A stretch of DNA of 64,000 nucleotides, taken from positions 2,108,001 to 2,172,000 of the forward strand of contig OZ239982.1 of the NCBI GenBank assembly GCA_965197005.1, in the 5' to 3' direction. Position 1 is the stretch's first letter, and every line of letters starts with the position of its first letter. Positions 44,499 to 52,343 of this stretch are shown here, in pieces. Origin of the DNA: G965197005 sp965197005. GTDB taxonomy: Bacteria > Pseudomonadota > Gammaproteobacteria > Pseudomonadales > Oceanobacteraceae. A model generated the notes under the pieces. It worked only from the letters and a program-made list of their open reading frames with translations, did not search any database and was not told the DNA's origin. A program made the position numbers and the translations under genes.

Positions 44499-46526
44499 AT
44501 GCAATTAACCAATCAGACTAATCAATCTGCACACAATTACCTATGGCTGATGCTAAAAATGTTTGTGCTTTCTTTATTAGCAATCCAAACAACTCGAGTG
44601 GCAATGGTGCTGATATATTCTGACTATTTTGCAGATACCTCGTTTTTATCTATTTTGCGAGCTATGTTATACGGCGTACGCTTTGATATGGCAACAGTGA
44701 TTATCTTAGGCAGTCTATTTTGGCTAATACTGCTAATTCCGCTATCATTTTTACAACGCCCACTGCTACGTCAAGTGCTTGCTGGGCTATATTTTTTAGT
44801 GCTACTGGTTATTTTGGTCGTATGTTTAGGCGATTTGTATTACTTTGGCGAAGTCAATCGTCATGTCGGACAAGAACTGCTTAATGTCAGCACAGAATTA
44901 ACTGCCATTGGGCAAATCGTCATTGAAGGCATCAAACTATTTAGCAGTATCTCTATTTTATTTTTAGTTATCATAGGTTGGCTTTGGTGGCGTTGGGTAG
45001 TCAAACCAGCAAAGCGTTTAGTGACTGTTCCTAAAGGCATTATCAAAAAAACAACCACCGTACTTCTCGTATTACTACTAGCCGTATTTTTTGGGCGAGG
45101 CATGTTAATTTACTCCAAAGCCATATCTACCGTAGATGCCTTTACAATGCCAACGCCCGCTATGGCAAATCTATCTTTAAACGGCGCATTCGTCATTATG
45201 AAAGACATTTACCGTCCGTCCCGTGAACCCCTTAATTTTTTAGACAAAAAACAGCTTACAAAACTAGACAATGCCTATTTACAAAAAAACCAACCCACAC
45301 AAATTAAAAACTGGGTCAATGCTAACGATGACCCTTTTGCACCATTGGTTATCTGGCAACAAAATAGATTTAAAAATAAACCTTTCAACTTTAAACGCAA
45401 AAATGTCGTCGTTATTTTACTTGAAAGTTGGGGACGACAAGTCATTGATGCCTTAGGGCAACAAAACTACAAAGCCACCCCTTTTATAGACAGCCTCATT
45501 GCTCGCTCACAGGTATGGGATCATTTTTATGCCGCAGGTCAACGTAGTATTTTTGGCATGCAAGCAACATTTTCATCTATTCCCGTACTGCATAATTACC
45601 CCTCTTTAGGCTACGGACTAGAAATGAACAACCTCAGCCAGCTAGGATACATTGCTCGCAATGAAGGCTACAAAACACTATTTATGCAAACCTCTGAAGG
45701 ACGCTCAAATCATGTAGATGGCATTGCCAAATTACTCGGTTTTGAACAATTTTATGGTAAAGAAGACATTCCCATTATTAAAGACTACCCCAATCAAGGT
45801 ATGCCACCTTTTGGGTGGGATTATGATGGACTTATGTACCTACATAAAAATATTGGCAAAAGCGTACAAGAATACCCCAATAAACCATTTTTTGCCGCTA
45901 TTTTTACAGGCACAACCCACGCCTCATTTACAGACCCAGGTGCAGAATTTCATATCCGCAAACATGACACCGCCAACTTTGATGGCTACCTTAACACCTT
46001 GCGTTACAGTGACTGGTCCATTGAGCAATTTATGGCAGCAGCAGAAAAATCCTCTTGGTATCAAGACACCGTATTTATTTTTTTAGCCGATCATATTTAT
46101 CGTACAAAAGGAAAAGAATTAAAGGATTTATTTCATATTCCTCTTATTATATTCACCCCAGATGGCAGCTTACCCCCTATGCGCCACCAAAATATTGCCA
46201 GCCAATACGACATGCTACCTACCTTTTTAGACTTAATTCAATCGCCACAACCCATTGTCACCTTTGGGCGTTCTGTATTTGATGACATCAACACCAGACC
46301 TCCTTATGTAGTGGTCTCTCAAGGCAGTTTATATGGCATAGTCAGCACCCAAGGCTGGGCAAGTTTTAGCGGACAAAAAGACGTACAACACAGCACCTCA
46401 CCCACTTTTGATAAAAAGCAAGCCGATGCCTACAGACAAGAAGCTCGCTGGCGTTTACAGCATGTAGACAAAGCCTTAAATGAAAACCGCTGGCTACCCA
46501 ATGCGTTACAAGTAAAATCAGAATAA
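44499..46526 (+). CDS. LTA-synthase-like membrane phosphotransferase (sulfatase fold)
   Basis: A 675-residue protein with five membrane helices in the first 205 residues and a periplasmic sulfatase-fold domain from about 300. Motifs are VVVILLESWG (metal Glu309), YAAGQRSIFGMQATFSS, where a Ser stands near the usual catalytic Thr, TGTTHASFTDP, and FIFLADHIYR with metal-binding Asp and His. Relatives include LtaS, OpgB and related phosphoglycerol or phosphoethanolamine transferases. In a gram-negative this suggests decoration of periplasmic glucans, LPS or a glycolipid. It is divergent from the tRNA and the glycosyltransferase-PAP2 pair. Confidence 0.85.
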   Translation: MQLTNQTNQSAHNYLWLMLKMFVLSLLAIQTTRVAMVLIYSDYFADTSFLSILRAMLYGVRFDMATVIILGSLFWLILLIPLSFLQRPLLRQVLAGLYFLVLLVILVVCLGDLYYFGEVNRHVGQELLNVSTELTAIGQIVIEGIKLFSSISILFLVIIGWLWWRWVVKPAKRLVTVPKGIIKKTTTVLLVLLLAVFFGRGMLIYSKAISTVDAFTMPTPAMANLSLNGAFVIMKDIYRPSREPLNFLDKKQLTKLDNAYLQKNQPTQIKNWVNANDDPFAPLVIWQQNRFKNKPFNFKRKNVVVILLESWGRQVIDALGQQNYKATPFIDSLIARSQVWDHFYAAGQRSIFGMQATFSSIPVLHNYPSLGYGLEMNNLSQLGYIARNEGYKTLFMQTSEGRSNHVDGIAKLLGFEQFYGKEDIPIIKDYPNQGMPPFGWDYDGLMYLHKNIGKSVQEYPNKPFFAAIFTGTTHASFTDPGAEFHIRKHDTANFDGYLNTLRYSDWSIEQFMAAAEKSSWYQDTVFIFLADHIYRTKGKELKDLFHIPLIIFTPDGSLPPMRHQNIASQYDMLPTFLDLIQSPQPIVTFGRSVFDDINTRPPYVVVSQGSLYGIVSTQGWASFSGQKDVQHSTSPTFDKKQADAYRQEARWRLQHVDKALNENRWLPNALQVKSE

Positions 46527-46556
46527 AACTCCTGACTCCTGACCTCTAGTCCCTGA
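46527..46556. repeat. Degenerate heptamer array
   Basis: Four or so imperfect heptamers (CTCCTGA, CTCCTGA, CCTCTAG, TCCCTGA). They run over the stop codon of the AAA-ATPase gene, so its last residues (VRD) are read from repeat sequence. Confidence 0.6.
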
Positions 46557-48087
46557 CCGCCTCCCATTTAAACTCGGTAATATTACGTGCTTGCTCGTCA
46601 AAATTAATGCCCACTAAATAAATATTACTGCCCTCGTTTAAATAGCGGTGGTGGTATTGGTTGGCTTTGATTTGTGCCAGCGCATTTTCTGTGCCGACTT
46701 TAAATTCAAAGATATAACGGTTGTTATTGATTAAAATGCTCATGTCCAACCTGCCTTTATTGGTGCTTTGCTCAGTTGAGACAGGCACGCCCATAGAGCA
46801 AAGGTAGATATAAATAACGCTGGCATAAAAGCCCTCGTAGGCAGGTAGGTTGTTGTTGGTGAAGTTCTCATAGGGAATTGAGGCAAACATGGCTTCAAGG
46901 GCTTGTTTAAAGTCATCGGGCTTGCCTGCAAATAAAGCACGAAAGCCACTTTGCTGATGCGTCACACGCTCGCTTGGGCTGGCTAAAAACAAATCTAAAA
47001 TCGCCCCATTTAAACTTAATCTTATTTCTTTATTGGGTATGGTTAAAGAATATAAGCTGCCGCCTAAAGGGTTGGGTATGACTTTATCTATGGTCAAATA
47101 GCCTGATTGCAATAACAACACTTCTAAGTTGATGTTGTCTATATCAAAGCTGTCTAAAATTTCTTCGCCTACCTGTACATCATCTAACTTGGGTAGGTAA
47201 TAGTTGTTTTTTTTAATCAGCTCAATTAAGAAAGTCGGCGTGCCAGTGCTAAACCAATAGTTTTTATAAATATGTTGTTCATCGCAAAACAGTAAAATAT
47301 CAAAGGGGTTATAGACCTTATCTTGTAAGAAGTTGTAGCCGTTATACCAGAGTTTAAGCTCGGCTAAATCCACCCCTTGTAAAAAGGGTTTAAAACTGGT
47401 TTCAATATCGTTTTGGGTATAACCGCAGATGTTCCCAAAGCGAGCGTCTAAAGAAATATCACGCAAATTGTTTAACCCTGAAAACAACGAGACTTTAGAG
47501 AATTTACTGACCCCTGTGATAAATACAAATTTAATATGCTGGTCATTGTCTTTAATGACACTATAAAAACCTCGTAGCATATCTCGGGCGTAGTTTGCCA
47601 TGTCTTTGTTGGTGATGTTATCTAGCAAGGGTTTGTCGTATTCGTCGATTAATATCACAACCCTTTGTTGGTATTTTTGCTGGGTATCTTCTATAAGCTG
47701 ATTAAAACTATGCGAGGCATCTATGTCCGTATCTATCTTTATACCTAAGCGTTTGCCATTGCTTTTAAGCATCAACATAAGAGCTTGTTCTAGGGTTTTG
47801 GGTGTGGACATTTTGCCTGAAAAGCTGATATGAATAACGGGGTAAGGTACGTCAAAGTTGTGTTTATTTTCTATAAAAAGCCCCTTAAATAGCTCTTTTC
47901 TACCCTCAAAAATGCTTTTTAAGGTGTCTAAAAACAGGCTTTTACCAAAGCGGCGAGGACGGGCTAAAAAAACGTATTTATAGGCATTGATTAAGTCATA
48001 GGCAATTTGAGTTTTGTCTATGTATAGGAGTTTGTCTTCTCGTATTTCACTTAGCGTTTGTATGCCGATGGGGAGTTTTTGTGTCAT
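46546..48087 (-). CDS. AAA-ATPase-like / PD-(D/E)XK nuclease-fold protein (PF09820-PF08011 type)
   Basis: A 513-residue protein starting MTQKLPIGIQTLSEIRED. N-terminal AAA-ATPase-like domain: YIDKT, then Walker A RPRRFGKSLFL (43-53), Walker B VILIDEYDKPLL near 150, and FITGVSKFSK. C-terminal nuclease fold near 440-475: GFYASVIYIYL, then RLDMSIL and FEFKVG giving the Asp and Glu-x-Lys of PD-(D/E)XK. All key residues look intact. The family has many copies per genome in some bacteria, and its role is not established. Repeats lie at both ends, and a decayed 5' copy lies at 15331-15505. Confidence 0.9.
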   Translation of the reverse strand: MTQKLPIGIQTLSEIREDKLLYIDKTQIAYDLINAYKYVFLARPRRFGKSLFLDTLKSIFEGRKELFKGLFIENKHNFDVPYPVIHISFSGKMSTPKTLEQALMLMLKSNGKRLGIKIDTDIDASHSFNQLIEDTQQKYQQRVVILIDEYDKPLLDNITNKDMANYARDMLRGFYSVIKDNDQHIKFVFITGVSKFSKVSLFSGLNNLRDISLDARFGNICGYTQNDIETSFKPFLQGVDLAELKLWYNGYNFLQDKVYNPFDILLFCDEQHIYKNYWFSTGTPTFLIELIKKNNYYLPKLDDVQVGEEILDSFDIDNINLEVLLLQSGYLTIDKVIPNPLGGSLYSLTIPNKEIRLSLNGAILDLFLASPSERVTHQQSGFRALFAGKPDDFKQALEAMFASIPYENFTNNNLPAYEGFYASVIYIYLCSMGVPVSTEQSTNKGRLDMSILINNNRYIFEFKVGTENALAQIKANQYHHRYLNEGSNIYLVGINFDEQARNITEFKWEAVRD

Positions 48088-48150
48088 AACCGTTTCCTGC
48101 CGTTGGGTTTAAAGAGTATACAAACAATGCAAGGCTGAGTAAAACCCCTG

Positions 48151-48219
48151 GATCAGAGGACAGAGGACAGAGGATTTACCCAGCCCCATGCTCCGTATGG
48201 TGCTGGGCAGAGGACAGAG
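48151..48219. repeat. Composite repeat: heptamers plus one hairpin
   Basis: GAGGACA heptamers (48151-48172), then GGATTTACCCAGC and a hairpin (48177-48210; arms CCCAGC and GCTGGG), then more heptamer sequence. It lies 63 bp upstream of the AAA-ATPase start and 134 bp before the 238-residue gene. Confidence 0.88.
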
Positions 48220-48253
48220 CGGAATTAATGTGACTGTCCTGTTTAGATTGAAT

Positions 48254-48275
48254 TTTTTATCAATTTTGATAAAAA
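48254..48275. promoter_or_regulatory. 22-bp perfect palindrome
   Basis: Arms TTTTTATCAA and TTGATAAAAA around a 2-bp centre, 78 bp before the start of the 238-residue gene. The form fits a dimeric repressor site; the factor is unknown. Confidence 0.45.
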
Positions 48276-48352
48276 GCAAATTAACCCTAAAGAGCCATCA
48301 AAGCCAGCCGATAACAACGGTTATTAGCTTATTTTTTTACTGGAGATAAGAA

Positions 48353-49069
48353 ATGATGGTAATTAATAGGGTAACCATAGCAGATGGTGGGCATGTTAAT
48401 ATCAAGCCCATAAGCCAACAACAAAGCCGCGAAATATTTGGTGATGAACAAAAACATGCTCAAGCCTTAAAAGAAAAACAAGCCAAAGAAGCCGCTGACG
48501 AAAAAGCGTTTTTAGCCAATAACCCTGAATTTACCATCTCTTACACCAAGACATTAGGAAGAAAAACAACTAGGGAAGAAAAGCTTTTCCACTCTGGCGA
48601 GGTTCTTGAAATTTTTATCCGCAAGTTACCTAAAGCCACGGAGCAGGCACAAGAGAGTATGAATCGAATTAAACAAGAGGTTAACCAAAGTGTGCCTGCT
48701 TTAAAGTATAAGCAGTGGGACTTTTCTCTTAATCAGGATAGCTCCATCAAAATCATTGGCAATGAGCTCACACAAGATGAGAAAAGCTCTTTAAAAGACA
48801 TACTAGATAGAAGTGATTTTATTGAAAACCTCAAAACCATTAAGGGCTTAATGCTTGATTCCCTTATGCACAATAGAGGCCCCGCCCTTTATTCAAAAGG
48901 CTTTGGTAAATACGATTTAAACGAGCAAAACTTCTCGAATATTATGCGTTTTAAAGAATACCTTGATAACAGCAAAGACCCCAAAGAGACGGTTACAGGT
49001 GCTTTTATTTCACAATTACAAGAGCGAGCCAAAGCCGTGTATGACTTTAAAGTGCGAATTTATGTTTAG
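48353..49069 (+). CDS. Unrecognised 238-residue protein in the repeat-bounded island
   Basis: Start ATG 48353 with GGAG seven bases upstream. No signal peptide or membrane helix. Residues about 25-60 are a Lys/Glu/Ala-rich helix; about 95-115 and 145-165 are also helical; the C-terminus (QLQERAKAVYDFKVRIYV) ends in a beta strand. Content is acidic-basic mixed with no cysteine. I see no known motif. It lies between two composite repeats, next to the AAA-ATPase/nuclease gene but on the other strand. Codon use looks like its neighbours. A 22-bp palindrome lies upstream. Confidence 0.65.
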   Translation: MMVINRVTIADGGHVNIKPISQQQSREIFGDEQKHAQALKEKQAKEAADEKAFLANNPEFTISYTKTLGRKTTREEKLFHSGEVLEIFIRKLPKATEQAQESMNRIKQEVNQSVPALKYKQWDFSLNQDSSIKIIGNELTQDEKSSLKDILDRSDFIENLKTIKGLMLDSLMHNRGPALYSKGFGKYDLNEQNFSNIMRFKEYLDNSKDPKETVTGAFISQLQERAKAVYDFKVRIYV

Positions 49070-49109
49070 GCGCATGATACGAAAACCAGCTTTAAACCCT
49101 TTTTACAGG

Positions 49110-49447
49110 AGGTAAAACCCCTGACTCCTGCCCAGCACCATGCGTTGCAAAGTGCTGGGCAGGGATCAGGTTTCAGTCCTTGACCTCTGACCTCTGACCT
49201 CTGCCCAGCACCATGCAGAGCATGGGGCTGGGTAAAACCTCTGACCTCTGACCTCTGACCTCTGTCCTCTGTCCTCTGTCCTCTGTCCTCTGTCCTCTGT
49301 CCTCTGTCCTCAGTCCTCAGTCCTCTGTCCTCTGTCCTCTGTCCTCTGTCCTCTGACCTCTGACCTCTGACCTCTGACCTCTGACCTCTGTCCTCTGTCC
49401 TCTGTCCTCTGTCCTCTGTCCTCTGATCCCTGACACCTGACACCTGA
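49110..49447. repeat. Composite repeat: two hairpins and a long heptamer array
   Basis: GGTAAAACCCCTG leads to a hairpin (49130-49161), a few TGACCTC heptamers, a second hairpin (49203-49233), GGTAAAACCTCTG, and about 30 heptamers in blocks of TGACCTC, TGTCCTC, two CAGTCCT-type units, TGTCCTC, TGACCTC and TGTCCTC. The right end decays into TGATCCC and TGACACC. Confidence 0.93.
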
Positions 49448-49464
49448 TTCCCTGTGTCTGCTTT

Positions 49465-50214
49465 TTAACGGCGTACAACTTGAAAGTGATTAAATGCCTG
49501 CTGCTCTGGCATAAATTCTAAGCGGTTTATGTTTAGGTGTGCAGGTTGTTCTGCTATCCAAACAATGATATTGGCAACATCGTTGGCACAGATTGCCTCT
49601 ACTCCCTGATACACAGCCTGTGCCTTTGATTGATCTCCTGCAAAGCGCACTAAGCTAAATTCTGTTTCTGCCATGCCCGGTTCTAAACTGGTTACTCGCA
49701 CTCCTTTACCCACTAAGTCTGCACGTAAGTTATATGAAAACTGTGAAACAAAGGCTTTGCTTGCGCCATATACGTTTGCACCAGGGTAAGGCCAATTAGC
49801 AGCTACTGAAGATAGGTTAATAATGCTGGCACTACGCTGGGCAACTAAGGTGGGTAGCAGCGCATGGGTAATATTCACCAACCCTTTAATATTGGTGTCT
49901 AGCATGCAGTGCCAGTTGTCTAAGTCGGTATGCTCACTGCTTTCCAATCCTAAGGCAAGACCTGCATTATTAATCAATAAGCTGACTTGTTTAAATTCGT
50001 CTGGCAAATGGGCTATTGCTTGTTTTATGGCATCATTATCGCGTATGTCTAAAGCCAGTAGATGTGTGGCTACTGGCAACTCTTGCGCTAAGCTGTGTAG
50101 CCGCTCTGTTCTTCTGCCGAGTAATATAAGCTGGTAACCTTTATTTGCTAAGGCTTTAGCGGTAGCTAGCCCAAAGCCTGACGTTGCGCCTGTTATTAAT
50201 GCGGTTTTATTCAT
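49465..50214 (-). CDS. Short-chain dehydrogenase/reductase (YdfG-like)
   Basis: A 249-residue classical SDR: cofactor loop TGATSGFGLATA, LLGRRTERL (Arg residues favour NADP), NNAGLALG, INLSSVAANWPYPG (catalytic Ser), YGASKAFV (Tyr-x3-Lys), and LEPGMAETEFSLVRF. These fit the YdfG group, NADP-dependent 3-hydroxy acid dehydrogenases acting on serine or malonic semialdehyde. Its stop is 18 bp from the composite repeat. Confidence 0.9.
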   Translation of the reverse strand: MNKTALITGATSGFGLATAKALANKGYQLILLGRRTERLHSLAQELPVATHLLALDIRDNDAIKQAIAHLPDEFKQVSLLINNAGLALGLESSEHTDLDNWHCMLDTNIKGLVNITHALLPTLVAQRSASIINLSSVAANWPYPGANVYGASKAFVSQFSYNLRADLVGKGVRVTSLEPGMAETEFSLVRFAGDQSKAQAVYQGVEAICANDVANIIVWIAEQPAHLNINRLEFMPEQQAFNHFQVVRR

Positions 50215-50352
50215 TGTTGTTCCTTGTTCATTTTATAATGGGTAATGGGCTTATCATGTCATAGCACTTTCATGATAACAATATATTGATAATTGCTAAG
50301 ATACTGTTTACTATGTCTTTCTTTTATAACAATAATAATAGCGTGTCTATCT

Positions 50353-51438
50353 ATGTTGAAGTCTTTAAAATTGGTTTCTATCAGTGTGGTTGTGCTTGCT
50401 TTTTTGGCCGCACTTACTTTTGCTTTGTATGTGTTGTTTTTGCAAATAACAGAGTATGTGCCTAATGAGGTAGAGCCTTTAGAAATTGAAAATCCACAAA
50501 CTCAGGTTGTGCCTGTTAATCAGTCTTTGAGTGCGTTAACTTATAACATTGGCTTTGCTGCTTATACACCTGAATTTAGTTTTTTCTTTGAGGGAGGCAA
50601 GTATTCTAAAGCGTTAAGTCAGGCGTCGGCAAAGGCGGTATTACAGCAAGATGCAAAGCTAATAAACCAATTAGATTTAGATTTTTTATTATTGCAAGAG
50701 ATTGATATTAATACGCCAAGGGGGGCAAATCTTAATCAGCGTATGCTGCTACAGCAGCAAATTAAAGGGGCTTTCAGTTATACCTATGCCATTAATCATT
50801 ATGTGACATTTTTGGCATTTCCTTTATTAGATATGTCTGGTTATGTCAATTCAGGTTTGCTTACTGGTGCTAAGTATCAAATTAACCAAGCACAGCGTAT
50901 TAATTTGCCTGCTTATGGACAGTGGCCAGAGCGTTTGGTTTTTGAGAAGCCTTGTTTAACCCTATATCGTATGCCAACTGCCAATAACCGTGAGTTAATC
51001 TTAATTAATGCGCATTTGTCTGCTTATGATGAGGGCGGTAAGGCACGTAAGGCACAGTTGTTAATATTGAATAAAATTTTAACTGATGAGTATGCTAAAG
51101 GTAATTATGTGATTGTTGGTGGCGATTGGAATCATGTTTATCCACAGCTAGACCCAGAGCATTTTTCTAAGCCTTATGACATTCCTTTGGCAGATTATTA
51201 TTATCCTTTTCCTACTCAAATTTTCCAACCTGAGCATTATCTATTTGCAGGCGACACCAGTTTGCCTACAAATCGTAGTGTGGCTAGAGACTATGTTAAA
51301 AATAAAACCTATACCAGTGTCTTAGATTGGTTTGTGATAAGCGATAATATTGTGTTAGAAAAAACAGAGGTGCAAAATACAGAATTTGCGTATTCTGACC
51401 ACCAACCTGTTTTATTGCGCTTTAAGTTAATACCTTAA
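50353..51438 (+). CDS. Endonuclease/exonuclease/phosphatase-family hydrolase, membrane-anchored
   Basis: ATG 50353 starts a 361-residue protein with a short basic N-terminus and one membrane helix (about 8-30); a TTG at 50293 would add 20 hydrophobic residues and neither start has a good ribosome-binding site. The EEP fold follows: LTYNIGFAAY, LLLQEIDI (metal Glu), INAHLSAYDEGG, VGGDWNHVY and DHQPVLLRF (catalytic Asp and His). Members cleave nucleic acids, phospholipids or phosphoinositides; location outside the membrane suggests a phospholipid or extracellular DNA. Stop codons overlap the convergent acyltransferase gene by 4 bp. Confidence 0.82.
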   Translation: MLKSLKLVSISVVVLAFLAALTFALYVLFLQITEYVPNEVEPLEIENPQTQVVPVNQSLSALTYNIGFAAYTPEFSFFFEGGKYSKALSQASAKAVLQQDAKLINQLDLDFLLLQEIDINTPRGANLNQRMLLQQQIKGAFSYTYAINHYVTFLAFPLLDMSGYVNSGLLTGAKYQINQAQRINLPAYGQWPERLVFEKPCLTLYRMPTANNRELILINAHLSAYDEGGKARKAQLLILNKILTDEYAKGNYVIVGGDWNHVYPQLDPEHFSKPYDIPLADYYYPFPTQIFQPEHYLFAGDTSLPTNRSVARDYVKNKTYTSVLDWFVISDNIVLEKTEVQNTEFAYSDHQPVLLRFKLIP

Positions 51439-52322
51439 TTCGTCTGGTTTTTAAGGCGCTCTATGGTTTTTTCTTTATCTTCCCAAATGTTTTGTAACCA
51501 GCTCTGAAATTCGGCTCGGTATTCTCGGTCTGCTTGATAATTACCATTTAGGAGGTTTTCAGGAATGGGAATTTCTCTAACTTCGGCTTTTACACAGGGC
51601 ATTTTCCCTTGTAGAAAATCCCAAAAAGTGGGAATTTCATTGGGATAATATAAGGTTACATCAAGGATAGATTTAAATTGGTTGCCCATCACATTCATTG
51701 CAAACGCCATTCCTCCTGCTTTGGGTTTAAGTAAATGTATAAAAGGCGAGCCTTGCTTTTGTCTTTTTTGTTGGGTAAAGCGAGTGCCTTCTACAAAATT
51801 CATAATACTGGTTGGTATTTCTTTGAATTTTTCACAGGATTTTTGTGTGGCTTTAAAGTCATCGCCTTGTTTTTCGGGGTGCTTGCGTAAGAAGTCTTTG
51901 CTATAGCGTTTCATAAATGGAAAGTCTAATGCCCACCATGCCAAACCCATAACAGGAACTCTAATAAGTTCTTGTTTTAAGAAGAATTTAAGTAGAGGAA
52001 TGCGTCTGTTAAATAGGTATTGTAAGACTAAAATATCTACCCAAGATTGGTGATTACAAATAACAAAATACCAGCCTTTTTTGTTTAAATTTTCTGGCAT
52101 CTGTATCTGCCATGCCATCTTTTGTGTTAGGTGCATCCAACCTGCATTACAAGCAGACCATAGGTGTGCTATTTGATTTAAAACATAGGTTAACCGCTTG
52201 CGAACACTGGCATTGGGGATAAGCAATTTTAAAAACGTAAATGCAAACAGCAAACTTGCCCAAAATAGGCAGTTAATGGTTAATAATAAAGCGGCAATGG
52301 TGCCTTTTAATATGGCAAACAT
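51435..52322 (-). CDS. PlsC-family acyltransferase (YihG-like)
   Basis: A 295-residue membrane protein with an N-terminal hydrophobic helix (about 5-30). Acyltransferase motifs are NHQSWVDIL (H-x4-D), FFLKQELIRVPVMGLAWWALDF, and FVEGTRFT, followed by KPKAGGMAFAMN. This fits YihG/1-acylglycerol-3-phosphate acyltransferases that make phosphatidic acid in the inner membrane. It is 21 bp after pta and is the last gene of the pilZ-like/ackA/pta operon. An OlsB-like enzyme at 57.5 kb raises the option of an OlsA-like role. Confidence 0.88.
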   Translation of the reverse strand: MFAILKGTIAALLLTINCLFWASLLFAFTFLKLLIPNASVRKRLTYVLNQIAHLWSACNAGWMHLTQKMAWQIQMPENLNKKGWYFVICNHQSWVDILVLQYLFNRRIPLLKFFLKQELIRVPVMGLAWWALDFPFMKRYSKDFLRKHPEKQGDDFKATQKSCEKFKEIPTSIMNFVEGTRFTQQKRQKQGSPFIHLLKPKAGGMAFAMNVMGNQFKSILDVTLYYPNEIPTFWDFLQGKMPCVKAEVREIPIPENLLNGNYQADREYRAEFQSWLQNIWEDKEKTIERLKNQTN

Positions 52323-52343
52323 AATTTCTCTCTTGTTATTTTT

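Noticed and set aside
46402..48281. 16-bp identity TTTTGATAAAAAGCAA between the sulfatase gene end and the palindrome at 48.27 kb
   Set aside because: AT-rich word; similarity does not extend, so chance is likely.
49066..49443. 125-residue frame of RTEDRGQRSE repeats
   Set aside because: Heptamer artefact with hairpin sequence in the middle.
49110..49447. CRISPR array
   Set aside because: Units are 7 bp without spacers; hairpins are few and lack regular spacing; no cas genes.
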